Shown here one piece after another: positions 9,013 through 17,819 of a stretch of DNA of 61,040 nucleotides (positions are counted from its first letter, which is position 1; every line of letters begins with the position of its first letter). The notes beneath the pieces are model-generated. The model saw only the letters and a program-made list of their open reading frames with translations, was not told the DNA's origin and ran no database searches. This stretch comes from Porphyromonadaceae bacterium UBA4259 (GTDB taxonomy: Bacteria > Bacteroidota > Bacteroidia > Bacteroidales > Muribaculaceae), in NCBI GenBank assembly GCA_002396125.1, contig DGWL01000077.1, positions 1-61,040 on the forward strand, read 5' to 3'. The translations under genes were made by a program, and so were the position numbers.

Positions 9013-9522
9013 TTAGCGGTTGGTGATGATGTAGCCACCGGTTGAGGTGGGAACAACGCGGTAGGGATTTAGACCCACCTTGCGCTCCAGCGCCATGCCG
9101 CTCTTGGGGCCTCCCGAGCCAATGAGCACATCGTAGTGTGACTTACACTTGCTGCACACGGCATCGAGATTGACGGGGTCGATCGATACGGTCACGTTCA
9201 CGTCATGCTCCACGGGGCATGCCAGGTCGAAAGCCAGCGGCACGCCTCCACCCGTCTGCATGTCCTGTCCCATGAAAAGTAGCACTCCACCAAATCCTGT
9301 GTAGGTGTTGATGTTGTAAGGGAAATTGGACGGCAGGCCCTTCTCTCGATTAAAAATGCGGAATTCCCCCAGCGCATGCACGCCATAGGTGTTCCACAAT
9401 CCATAGTCGTTAAGGTAGATGCGCACCGAGTAGGAGGGCAGCGACTTGTTGTTGACCGAGTCGCAGGCATTGAGAGCCACGACTGCCAGTAGTAAGGCTA
9501 TCGAATGTTTAAGAAATTTCAT
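9013..9522 (-). CDS. Putative lipoprotein of unknown function
   Basis: A 169-residue protein with a signal peptide and lipobox LNAC (start at 9522, MKFLKHS). The frame is open 14 codons further upstream, but the start chosen gives a normal signal peptide. The mature part has a beta-rich pattern and a cysteine cluster (DLACPVEHD, AVCSKCKSH). I do not recognise the family; proteins of this sort are common single-copy Bacteroidales lipoproteins. It is divergent from miaB. Confidence 0.6.
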   Translation of the reverse strand: MKFLKHSIALLLAVVALNACDSVNNKSLPSYSVRIYLNDYGLWNTYGVHALGEFRIFNREKGLPSNFPYNINTYTGFGGVLLFMGQDMQTGGGVPLAFDLACPVEHDVNVTVSIDPVNLDAVCSKCKSHYDVLIGSGGPKSGMALERKVGLNPYRVVPTSTGGYIITNR

Positions 9523-9580
9523 TTCATTAATGTTTTTATATCTCAAAAACGTGAAATCGCGCATAATATTTTAGTTGGCA

Positions 9581-9612
9581 ATTGAAAACTAAGGCAAAAT
9601 ATCGTAACTTTG
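9581..9612 (+). promoter_or_regulatory. Promoter for miaB
   Basis: TAACTTTG (9605-9612) is a good -7 box. ATTG (9581-9584) stands 20 bases before it as a weaker -33 box. The start codon of miaB is 32 bases downstream. Confidence 0.6.
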
Positions 9613-9644
9613 CAGCCGCAAAAACATGAATTAATTCCAGCAAG

Positions 9645-11012
9645 ATGAACAAACTTGAACTAAAATATGCCGGCAACGAGGAGTTTGCCAAGAAACTGTT
9701 TCTTGAAACTTATGGTTGCCAAATGAACGTGGCCGACAGCGAGGTGGTGGCGAGCGTGATGAAAATGGCAGGCTACGGCACTACCGACGATCTTGAGCAT
9801 GCCGATGCCATCATGATAAACACCTGCAGCGTGCGCGACAATGCCGAGCAGCGCATCTTTGCACGCCTCAACACTCTCAATGCCATGCGTCGACGCCGTT
9901 CTAAGCCATTAATAATCGGTATCATTGGCTGCATGGCCGAGCGCATGAAAGAAGTGCTAATCAATGAGCATGGCGTCGACCTGGTGGCGGGCCCCGACAG
10001 CTATCTGGAGTTGCCGAGTCTTATAGCTGCTGCCGAGAATGGCCAAAAGGCTATCAATGTGGAGCTGTCAAAGACCGAGACCTATCGCGACATTATTCCC
10101 ACGCGCATTAGCGGCAGCAAGACGAGTGGCTTCATCTCAATCATGCGTGGATGCAACAACTTCTGCACCTACTGCATTGTGCCCTACACTCGTGGTCGCG
10201 AGCGCAGCCGTGAGCCGCAGAGCATTCTTAACGAACTCAGCGACTTGCAAGCAAAGGGATTCAAGGAAGTGACATTGCTTGGGCAGAATGTCAATTCCTA
10301 TCTTTACAAGCCGGCCGAGGGCGGTGAGCCTGTCGACCTGGCATCGTTGCTGAGTATGGTGGCCGAGGCGGCACCCTCGATGCGTGTGCGTTTCACCACC
10401 AGCAATCCCGAGGACTTGAGCGATGCTATCATCGACACTATGGCTCGCTATCCCAACATTTGCAACCACATCCATTTGCCGGTGCAGAGCGGTAGCAACA
10501 AGGTGCTCAAGCTCATGAACCGCAAGTACACCCGCGAGTGGTATCTCGATCGCATTGCACGCATTCGCCAGGCTATGCCCGACTGTGGCATTTCGACCGA
10601 CATGTTCACAGGCTTTCACGACGAGACCGAGGAGGATTTCCAACTCACACTGAGCTTGATGCGCGAGGTGGGGTTTGACTCGTCATTTATGTTCAAGTAC
10701 AGCGAGCGTCCCGGTACTCACGCCGCCAAGTACCTGCCCGACAACGTGCCCGAAGATGTGAAAATCGACCGCTTGAATCGCATGATTGCTTTGCAAAATG
10801 AGTTGTCGCTATGTAGCAACCGTGCCGACGTTGGCAAGACCTTTGAGGTGCTGGTCGAGGGTTACAGCAAGCGCTCGCGCGACGACATGTTTGGCCGCAC
10901 TCAGCAAAACAAGGTCATAGTGTTCCCTGCCGGTGATACCCGCGTGGGCGACTTGGTGATGTGCACCGTGGAGCGCGCCACCAGCGCCACCCTCATCGGA
11001 AAGAGGGTGTAG
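9645..11012 (+). CDS. miaB: tRNA-2-methylthio-N6-dimethylallyladenosine synthase MiaB
   Basis: A 455-residue radical-SAM methylthiotransferase that adds the methylthio group to i6A37 of tRNAs reading UNN codons. The N-terminal UPF0004 domain holds its three cluster cysteines in ETYGCQMN, NTCSVRDNAEQR and GCMAER. The radical-SAM motif CNNFCTYC (C-x3-C-x2-C) is followed by VPYTRGRERSR. A C-terminal TRAM domain (about 385-455) ends the protein. Length and motif order are those of MiaB proper and not MtaB or RimO. Confidence 0.95.
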   Translation: MNKLELKYAGNEEFAKKLFLETYGCQMNVADSEVVASVMKMAGYGTTDDLEHADAIMINTCSVRDNAEQRIFARLNTLNAMRRRRSKPLIIGIIGCMAERMKEVLINEHGVDLVAGPDSYLELPSLIAAAENGQKAINVELSKTETYRDIIPTRISGSKTSGFISIMRGCNNFCTYCIVPYTRGRERSREPQSILNELSDLQAKGFKEVTLLGQNVNSYLYKPAEGGEPVDLASLLSMVAEAAPSMRVRFTTSNPEDLSDAIIDTMARYPNICNHIHLPVQSGSNKVLKLMNRKYTREWYLDRIARIRQAMPDCGISTDMFTGFHDETEEDFQLTLSLMREVGFDSSFMFKYSERPGTHAAKYLPDNVPEDVKIDRLNRMIALQNELSLCSNRADVGKTFEVLVEGYSKRSRDDMFGRTQQNKVIVFPAGDTRVGDLVMCTVERATSATLIGKRV

Positions 11013-11097
11013 CCTATGTTTTATGGATTGTGGAGGACAACAGTGCCACTATACTATACCGGTAGCTGATAACTGTTAATTAAAAACTGACAACGAA

Positions 11098-12174
11098 TCA
11101 GTGCTTATGCACTGTGACTTGGGTGGCACCGAAGCCATATTCCTGGAAACTGGCATCTTGCACAGTGCAGGTGGGCCACTTGCGCTTGAGCTCGTCGAGA
11201 ATAGCTTTGCGCAGCACACCCTCGCCCTTGCCGTGAATGAATACAATCTTCTGTCCCAATTTGTCCTCATTTTCTTTCATGACTTCACAGAACTTGCTCA
11301 GCTGATAGTTTAGCATGTCGGCGTTGGAAAATCCTCGCAGGTCGTCGAGTAACTCGTGAATGTGCAAGTCTACCACTATGGGCTCTGTTTTTTTCTTCTT
11401 GCTCACTTGCTTGGGCTGCTGCTTGCGGGGGCGATCTTCGCGCCGCTTCTCGCGCATGGCGTTCTCGAGGGCACTGCTGTCGATGCGCAGTGGCTTCACG
11501 GGTAGGTCATTGCGAGTCACGTCGAGCGATATTACAGGCGTGTCGAAATATTCGTTCTCATGGAAGCAGTGCAGCTTGTAGAACTTTGTCACGTCGAGCC
11601 GCAACTGCACTAGCGCCGGGTTTTTGAGTGCGAATCCCTTGCCTTGCTTGAAGGCTATATACTGTAATGCAACGTGGGTCATGGAGTTGAGGTCGTTGTG
11701 GCCAAACTCATCGAGTGGCACCTGCGTGTTAGGCTCCACGATGTCGTTGCATCGTGTGGTCCACTGGCTGTCGTCGTCGCCACGCGTCATGTAGGCGAAG
11801 TAGAGATAGTAATTGCTGTCGTTTACAAGTGTGGCGTAGAATGTAGTGGTGTTGAGGTGCTTAATCTCCCTCGGCTCATAGGCGAGCACTATGTTGAGCA
11901 CCTCGCCTTCCTCAGTTTCAAACACCGGTTCCAGCGGTTTCTCGGGCTTGGGTGCGGGAGTGTCGGGTTCTACCAATTTGCTTTTTATTTCGAGTGGCTT
12001 CTCGTAGGTGGAATGGTGCGGCTTGGCTGTGTCGACAACCACAACCTCACGCATTAAAGCGGGGCGCTCAAAGCCGTCTTCATCTTCAACATAAACCATC
12101 TTGCCATCAACTCGGGTCACTTTACCGCCTCCCACGTCATTGAGAAAACGAACTATATCATTGACTTTTACCAT
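11098..12174 (-). CDS. DUF2027 domain protein with C-terminal Smr domain
   Basis: A 358-residue protein. The N-terminal part (IVRFLNDVGGGKVTRVDGKMVYVEDEDGFE) is the start of DUF2027, a beta-barrel domain confined largely to Bacteroidota. A low-complexity Lys/Arg-rich linker (about 240-265) leads to a C-terminal Smr domain with VDLHIHEL and the IVFIHGKGEGVLRKAI loop. Smr domains nick or bind branched nucleic acid or cleave mRNA in collided ribosomes; which applies here is unknown. A -7 box at 12238-12245 precedes it. Confidence 0.85.
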   Translation of the reverse strand: MVKVNDIVRFLNDVGGGKVTRVDGKMVYVEDEDGFERPALMREVVVVDTAKPHHSTYEKPLEIKSKLVEPDTPAPKPEKPLEPVFETEEGEVLNIVLAYEPREIKHLNTTTFYATLVNDSNYYLYFAYMTRGDDDSQWTTRCNDIVEPNTQVPLDEFGHNDLNSMTHVALQYIAFKQGKGFALKNPALVQLRLDVTKFYKLHCFHENEYFDTPVISLDVTRNDLPVKPLRIDSSALENAMREKRREDRPRKQQPKQVSKKKKTEPIVVDLHIHELLDDLRGFSNADMLNYQLSKFCEVMKENEDKLGQKIVFIHGKGEGVLRKAILDELKRKWPTCTVQDASFQEYGFGATQVTVHKH

Positions 12175-12237
12175 AATTGTATCATTACTAAAAAACGTAC
12201 TCGGGTTTGCCGCAATTTAGCGGCTAATCCCACACTG

Positions 12238-12245
12238 CAAAGGTA
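12238..12245 (-). promoter_or_regulatory. -7 promoter box for the DUF2027-Smr gene
   Basis: Minus-strand TACCTTTG matches TAnnTTTG, 64 bases before the ATG at 12174. It lies in the 305-base divergent spacer that also carries the rightward box at 12340. Confidence 0.5.
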
Positions 12246-12339
12246 GTCAATTTTTTGTAATAATCGCCTATCAGTTTATGTATATTGAGATGGTTGTGAT
12301 AAAAGACCGGCAGAACTTGCATGATAGTCGAAAAATGTG

Positions 12340-12347
12340 TACTTTTG
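12340..12347 (+). promoter_or_regulatory. -7 promoter box for the secreted-protein pair at 12480-16717
   Basis: TACTTTTG matches TAnnTTTG; a weak CTTG stands 20 bases upstream. The resulting leader would be about 125 bases, AT-rich and without an obvious structure. Nothing else is visible in the 12175-12479 spacer. Confidence 0.5.
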
Positions 12348-12479
12348 CATAGTGGTACTTGAATTTCAGCTTTGTGTGGTATAGAGATGAGAATAGCCAG
12401 GTGCCATGACGATTAAAGTTGAAAATGATGATAATTCTATAAATACTATATATTATTATTAAAACAATTATTAAAAGCT

Positions 12480-13580
12480 ATGAAGAAATTTTTACTCTCA
12501 CTGGCAACCTTGATGGTTGCTGTTGCAGCTGTTGCTGCTCCCACTGCCGATGAAGTTTCGGCCTTGAGTTTACGCATCGACAAGGTTGACGGTGCTACAG
12601 TTCGCGTTAAGAACACCGACGGCTTGAATGCTGTGCTCTACGAGGATGGCTCTATCATACTCTATAACTTTGAGGGAAATAGCCCTCTGCGCGTCTATAT
12701 CAACGAGGACGGCACAGTGTATGCTCCCGCCCAGGCCATTATGGGTTATGACGAGGATACCTATGAAACCATCTACTATCTCACTGTTCCTGCCGCCAGC
12801 AAGGACAAAACTCCAATGGAAGCCTACAACGACCGCATCACCGGCACCTATGAGAACGGCAAGATTACCTTAGATGCCTGGAATGCCATTAAGACTAATT
12901 CTTCGTTCAGCGAGAATCAGGGCACTCTCTACAACAACGATGTCACCACAATGGTTGTTGCACCTAACGCCACTGTAACCGCAAGCTACTGGGTTGACGA
13001 CTACGACTGGGACACATGGGACTTCCTTGGCTGGACTAAAGGTGAAATGACCACCAGCGACAAGAACGCCTATGCCGAGCAAGACGGCAAGTATATCACA
13101 GTCTACAACTATGATGACGTGAATGGTGCTGTGAAATTTGAAATGGGCCGTGGCAACTCGCTCACTGCCGATCCCGATTTCATCACCTTCAAGCGCATCT
13201 CTAGCAGTGGCAACCAAACCGACTACACTCTAAAAGCCATCCCGGCCGAACTCACCGAGGAAGAAGTGACACCTCTCGACGAGCCTGTTGGCGGTGAGGT
13301 TGTTGATGAGTACCACATCAGCTTTGGCAACTGCGGCCAGTTTAGCGAGAGTGGCAGCTATAACGGCAGCCTTCTGAGTTTCATTACTATAACTCTCGAC
13401 AAGGCCCTCGACCTTAGTGTTACCGGCATCAACAGTGTTGAGAGCGACAAGCAAGTGGCTGGAGTGAAGTATGTTAACCTCATGGGTGTTGAGAGCGCTA
13501 CTCCGTTCCAGGGTGTCAACATTGTGGTTACTACTTTCACCGATGGTACCAGCAAGGCTGTTAAGCAGCTTGTGAAATAA
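12480..13580 (+). CDS. Secreted protein with a C-terminal sorting-like domain, unknown function
   Basis: A 366-residue protein with a clear signal peptide (cleavage near VAAVAA). The body is beta-rich, acidic and aromatic-rich (DDYDWDTWDFLGW), with no motif I can name. The last 40 residues (KYVNLMGVESATPFQGV, then a VTTFTDGTS tail) resemble the C-terminal beta-sandwich found at the ends of many Bacteroidales secreted proteins. It precedes the dockerin-LRR gene by 26 bases and is probably co-transcribed with it. A surface or outer-membrane role is inferred. Confidence 0.7.
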   Translation: MKKFLLSLATLMVAVAAVAAPTADEVSALSLRIDKVDGATVRVKNTDGLNAVLYEDGSIILYNFEGNSPLRVYINEDGTVYAPAQAIMGYDEDTYETIYYLTVPAASKDKTPMEAYNDRITGTYENGKITLDAWNAIKTNSSFSENQGTLYNNDVTTMVVAPNATVTASYWVDDYDWDTWDFLGWTKGEMTTSDKNAYAEQDGKYITVYNYDDVNGAVKFEMGRGNSLTADPDFITFKRISSSGNQTDYTLKAIPAELTEEEVTPLDEPVGGEVVDEYHISFGNCGQFSESGSYNGSLLSFITITLDKALDLSVTGINSVESDKQVAGVKYVNLMGVESATPFQGVNIVVTTFTDGTSKAVKQLVK

Positions 13581-13606
13581 TTAGAACACAATAATTTTAA
13601 AATAGA

Positions 13607-16600
13607 ATGATAAGATTCAAGAAATTGGCACTGCTCGTGGCAGCAGTGTCAATTCTTCCACAGGTAGCCCAAGCCGGCGTGCGCTATGTTAAGGCTGGCG
13701 CAACAGGCGATGGCAGCTCGTGGGAAAATGCCACAGGAAGCCTGCAGGCAGCAATTAACGCTTCGCAGAACGGTGATGAAGTGTGGGTGGCAACCGGCAC
13801 CTACACCCCCGACTCGCTTATTCGTTCCAACAAGCCCACTTCCCGCACCTTCTTCCTCAAGGATGGAGTTTCGCTCTACGGCGGTTTCGCCGGCAACGAA
13901 ACATCAATCGACCAGCGTGTGGTGGGCGAAGCACCCTATGAAATGGTCAATGCCACCATCCTGAGCGGTGATGACGATGTGCCCGACGTGTGGGAACGTG
14001 CTATAGCCGAGGGGTCGACATTCCGCCTCACTTGGCGTGTTGAGAACGAAGAGGTTATAGGCACAAGCGGCAATGCCAGCCATGTGCTCTACTGCCCCGA
14101 CGTGATTCAGAACAAGACTGTGATTGACGGCTTTACACTCACCGGCGGCAATGCCAACGTGTGGCAAGCTAAAGCCTACGGAGGTGCCCTCTATGCGCTG
14201 GGCAATGTGGTTCTTAACGCTTGTCAGGTGCTCGAGAACTCAGGCTATTTCAAGGCACAGTCCACTACCGACAGCAACACCTATGGCGGCGCCGTGTTCC
14301 TGAACGGTGCCGGTGAGGCAGCTGTTACCAATTGCTATTTTGCCCGCAACTATAGCCACTCAAGCTATGGCAATGGCGTGGGTGGTGGCATCTATGCGCA
14401 AAATATCAAAGTTGAGAACTGCACCTTTGAAGACTGCGTGGCACTTGATGCCGGTGGCGCCGTTTATAACCAGGGCGGCACTGTGACGGGATGTAAATTC
14501 AAGGATTGCTATGGCGGCTCGGGTGGTGCAATCTACAACGACGGCACAGCAAGCAACAACATGATTTACGGTTGTCGCGGCCTGCTTGGCGGCGGTATCA
14601 TCAACTGGGGCACAGCTAGCTATAACGTGGTGGCCGGTTGCTATGCCGATGCACTAGAGTATGGCGACACGATGGGTGGCCGTGGTGGTGGCATTCTCAA
14701 TGCCGACGGCATGGTGCTGGGTTCGGTTGTTTTCAATAATCAAGCCTTCTGGGGCGGAGGAATCTATTGCACCGGTGGCAAGGTTGTGAACTGCACTGTT
14801 CAGAACAATATGCTGCGCGCCGAGAGCGACACAGCCAACCTGGGCTACCAGTATCATGACCGCATTGATCAACTCACATTCAATACCATAGGCAATCCCG
14901 ATGCCGCGGCTTCCAATTTTGTGAAACCCACTTCATTTAAAGGTATTGCCCAAACCGATGCCCAAAAGCAAGAGCTGGAGGCAGCCTGCTGGATGCTCGC
15001 CGATGGGTCGGAATTTATTGATGCCGGCACTCTCACCGATGGCATCGACGAGACTGTAGATATTGCCGGAAATCAGCGTGTTGCAGGTAACGGCATCGAT
15101 GTGGGTGCCTATGAGAGTGTTGCGGCAACTACCGCCGCTAACATAGTGGTGACCTTTGCACGACCTGGAATGACTGTTAAGTTGGGCGTGGGTGGTAATA
15201 ATGGCGACAAGTTCACAATTGACTGGGGTGATGGCCAGCCGGTGGAATACAGCACCGCAGCCTATTATACCCATGTAGTGACAGGCGACCAGGTGAAGGT
15301 GACAGGCGACAATCTGCTCGTTTTCCAAGCCGCTGACCAGGGAATCACAGGCCTGGAGTTCAACAATGTGCCATCGCTTTATCGCATCCAGGTGGGCAAC
15401 AACAGCATCAAGAGCCTTGATCTTTCCAACTGCACCGGCCTCACAGGTCTCTATGCTGAGTTTAATCAGCTTGAAAGCCTCAACGTGGCTTCATGTGCCG
15501 CAATGCGTGTGCTTGATGTGCATGAGAATAACATTCAGGGCACAGTGGATTGCTCGGCAATGAGTTCTCTATCGAAGCTGGATGTGGCCGATAACCAGAT
15601 ATCTACACTGCTGCTTCCACATCATGCTACCCTCAACTCGGTTGACTGTGCCACCAATAATCTTGATGAGCTTGACTTGAATGGCCTTACCGGTCTCGAC
15701 TACTTGAGTTGTCACAACAATAAGTTTACGTCACTCGACCTCACAAGCTTGAGTGCATTGACCGAGCTTTATGCCTACAACAACGAGATTGAGGCGGTCG
15801 ACCTTAGCAAGTGTACTAAGGCTGTGACTATCAATCTTGCAGCCAACAAGCTCACCACCATCGACGTTAGCAACAACAAGGCGATGACTGGCCTATATCT
15901 CTATGAAAATGAGCTTGAAGGCCTTGATTTGAGCGCGTTGAACGGCGTGCGCTGGCTTAATGTGGGTTATAATCACCTGCCCGAGCTCGACGTGACCAAG
16001 CAGGCAAACCTCTCGCTTCTTATTGCCAACTACAACGAGATTGCGAGTATCGACCTTAAGAACTGCCCGTCGTTGAGTCAAGTGCAACTGAGCCACAACC
16101 GTCTAAAGGACATCGACGTGTCACGTCAGTCTTATCTAAGCTGGCTCAAGGTTGACAACAATGAGATTGAAAACCTCAACCTGAGCGCCAATGGTTATCT
16201 TTACTGGCTGGAATGTGACAGCAACAAGATTGCTGAACTCGACCTGACCCACAACACCTATCTGCAATGGCTTGCCGCCGAGGGTAACATGATTTCAGTG
16301 CTCGACGTGAGTAAAAACACCGGTCTGCAAGGCCTAACGTTGCAGGGCAACCTCATGGCACTGGATGCCATCAATGATGTTATTGACCAGTTGGGTAACG
16401 TTTCCAACGTAGAGATTACCGACAATAACCGTGCCTGGGGCCGACGTCTCAACATCAGCTACATGCCTGGCACCAAGCTGGCACGAGTTGCCGATGCCGA
16501 GGCTAAAGGGTGGATAGTAACAGCTCTCTACAACGAGATTTACGGCGACGTGAATGCCGACGGCGTAGTCAACTCAAGCGATGTGACCGCCCTCTATGGC

Positions 16601-16717
16601 TACATCTTGAAAGGAAATACTACCTATGCCGCTACCAGTGATGTGAATGGCGACGGGGTGGTTAACTCGAGCGATGTGACTGCTGTTTACGCAATCATCT
16701 TGGGTAAACAAGAGTAG
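13607..16717 (+). CDS. Large secreted beta-helix / leucine-rich repeat / dockerin protein
   Basis: A 1036-residue modular surface protein. Residues 1-23 are a signal peptide. About 24-505 is a right-handed beta-helix region opening with YVKAGATGDGSSWENA and rich in repeated GGAVYN/GGGI turns. About 515-575 is a PKD-like beta segment (FTIDWGDGQP). About 580-950 holds some sixteen irregular leucine-rich repeats of the LxxLDxSxN type. Residues about 979-1036 form a complete two-repeat type I dockerin (GDVNADGVVNSSDVTALY and DVNGDGVVNSSDVTAVY). No catalytic motif is visible. Adhesion or glycan binding is an inference. Confidence 0.85.
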   Translation: MIRFKKLALLVAAVSILPQVAQAGVRYVKAGATGDGSSWENATGSLQAAINASQNGDEVWVATGTYTPDSLIRSNKPTSRTFFLKDGVSLYGGFAGNETSIDQRVVGEAPYEMVNATILSGDDDVPDVWERAIAEGSTFRLTWRVENEEVIGTSGNASHVLYCPDVIQNKTVIDGFTLTGGNANVWQAKAYGGALYALGNVVLNACQVLENSGYFKAQSTTDSNTYGGAVFLNGAGEAAVTNCYFARNYSHSSYGNGVGGGIYAQNIKVENCTFEDCVALDAGGAVYNQGGTVTGCKFKDCYGGSGGAIYNDGTASNNMIYGCRGLLGGGIINWGTASYNVVAGCYADALEYGDTMGGRGGGILNADGMVLGSVVFNNQAFWGGGIYCTGGKVVNCTVQNNMLRAESDTANLGYQYHDRIDQLTFNTIGNPDAAASNFVKPTSFKGIAQTDAQKQELEAACWMLADGSEFIDAGTLTDGIDETVDIAGNQRVAGNGIDVGAYESVAATTAANIVVTFARPGMTVKLGVGGNNGDKFTIDWGDGQPVEYSTAAYYTHVVTGDQVKVTGDNLLVFQAADQGITGLEFNNVPSLYRIQVGNNSIKSLDLSNCTGLTGLYAEFNQLESLNVASCAAMRVLDVHENNIQGTVDCSAMSSLSKLDVADNQISTLLLPHHATLNSVDCATNNLDELDLNGLTGLDYLSCHNNKFTSLDLTSLSALTELYAYNNEIEAVDLSKCTKAVTINLAANKLTTIDVSNNKAMTGLYLYENELEGLDLSALNGVRWLNVGYNHLPELDVTKQANLSLLIANYNEIASIDLKNCPSLSQVQLSHNRLKDIDVSRQSYLSWLKVDNNEIENLNLSANGYLYWLECDSNKIAELDLTHNTYLQWLAAEGNMISVLDVSKNTGLQGLTLQGNLMALDAINDVIDQLGNVSNVEITDNNRAWGRRLNISYMPGTKLARVADAEAKGWIVTALYNEIYGDVNADGVVNSSDVTALYGYILKGNTTYAATSDVNGDGVVNSSDVTAVYAIILGKQE

Positions 16718-16742
16718 CAAGGTGATATATAAAAAATGAACG

Positions 16743-16786
16743 AAAACGCTATCATGGGTTTGAGCCTGTTGATAGCGTTTTGTTTT
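16743..16786. terminator. Bidirectional terminator between convergent genes
   Basis: AAAACGCTATCA (16743-16754) pairs with TGATAGCGTTTT (16770-16781), a 12-bp perfect stem with a 15-base loop and T-rich flanks on both strands. It separates the dockerin-LRR gene from the convergent lipoprotein gene. Confidence 0.85.
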
Positions 16787-16809
16787 TCTGTGTGGGTATT
16801 GATGCTGAG

Positions 16810-17586
16810 TTATTGGCGGGCAGGGGGAGCGACAACTTGCAGCCAGTTGCTCTGGTAACGGGTATTGAAGAAGCGCTCGGCAAGTTCTTGTGTGGGCTTG
16901 CCTGCCTCTCTCACCCAACCCCAGGCCCAAGTGCCCATGTCGAGGTAGAGAGCTTGCCTGGCACCCAGCGCTACCAGCGAATTGATAAACTCGTCGCAAT
17001 ACATGGGCTCGTCGCCCTGCACAATAGCCAGCGAGCCATCGGCCATGATGCAAGCTGCGCGGAAGATGATGTGTGGATTTCGTTCACGAAGGGCTTGAGG
17101 AATGCGCTCCACCTTGCCCTTGCCGTCTTCCACAATGAGGCATTGCTGAAACAAGTAGCCGCCTGTAGATGTTGCTTCGTTAATCGACTCATTTAGGTGT
17201 GAATTGGGACTGATGCTCACATTGTTGCCCACAATGAGCATGTGACCTGTGGCGGTGACGTCGTCATAGCCCTTGATGCGTCGGCCCGCTACCACATGGT
17301 CGCCGCACACGTCCATCGACTCGGTGTCGAGAGTGAAAGCTGCTGCTATGTTAAGCAGAATTGTTGGGTCATCAATTGAGGGAGCCCCGCTGTAGTCATG
17401 CTGCTTGCAACTCACCAGCCGCAATTGGGTGCCTGGAGCGGGTTTCATTAACAATAGGCGGTGCCCGGCAGCCTCATCATGGCTCATGACTACCGATGCT
17501 TGCGGGCCACTCATCATGGCACTGCTGCCGCATCCCATTAGAGCGGCAGGCACGGTCGCGAGCAATAAGTGTTTTATTTTAAGCAT
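16810..17586 (-). CDS. Putative lipoprotein, possibly phosphodiester-glycosidase-like
   Basis: A 258-residue protein starting at 17586 (MLKIKHLLLA) with lipobox LMGC. The frame stays open for 81 codons upstream, but that stretch overlaps the ABC-F start and its promoter and lacks protein-like character. The C-terminal half (GDEPMYCDEFINSLVALGA, then LYLDMGTWAWGW) recalls the NAGPA/phosphodiester glycosidase layout, in which a helix leads to a conserved LDGGGS strand. The Gly-rich motif is replaced here by LDMGTWAW, so the assignment is weak. Function is best left open. Confidence 0.5.
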   Translation of the reverse strand: MLKIKHLLLATVPAALMGCGSSAMMSGPQASVVMSHDEAAGHRLLLMKPAPGTQLRLVSCKQHDYSGAPSIDDPTILLNIAAAFTLDTESMDVCGDHVVAGRRIKGYDDVTATGHMLIVGNNVSISPNSHLNESINEATSTGGYLFQQCLIVEDGKGKVERIPQALRERNPHIIFRAACIMADGSLAIVQGDEPMYCDEFINSLVALGARQALYLDMGTWAWGWVREAGKPTQELAERFFNTRYQSNWLQVVAPPARQ

Positions 17587-17751
17587 AGAAATATAGTTAT
17601 AAGTTATCAGTTTACAATGAATACCAACGTGAGTTTTATTCCTCATCTCTTTTACTGTAAACCATCTACAAATGTACGATAAAAAACTGTGTTTAGTAGC
17701 GTTTGGTTGAAAAAAAGAGTTGAAACTTTTCAGCAGGTCAATATTTATTAA

Positions 17752-17759
17752 TAAATTTG
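17752..17759 (+). promoter_or_regulatory. -7 promoter box for the ABC-F gene
   Basis: TAAATTTG matches TAnnTTTG, 60 bases before the ATG at 17820. No strong -33 box is seen. Confidence 0.5.
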
Positions 17760-17819
17760 CACAGCGCTGGCGGTTTAGTGTTAATATAGTCTTGCGCAAA
17801 CTGAAAACTATTTTAAGAT

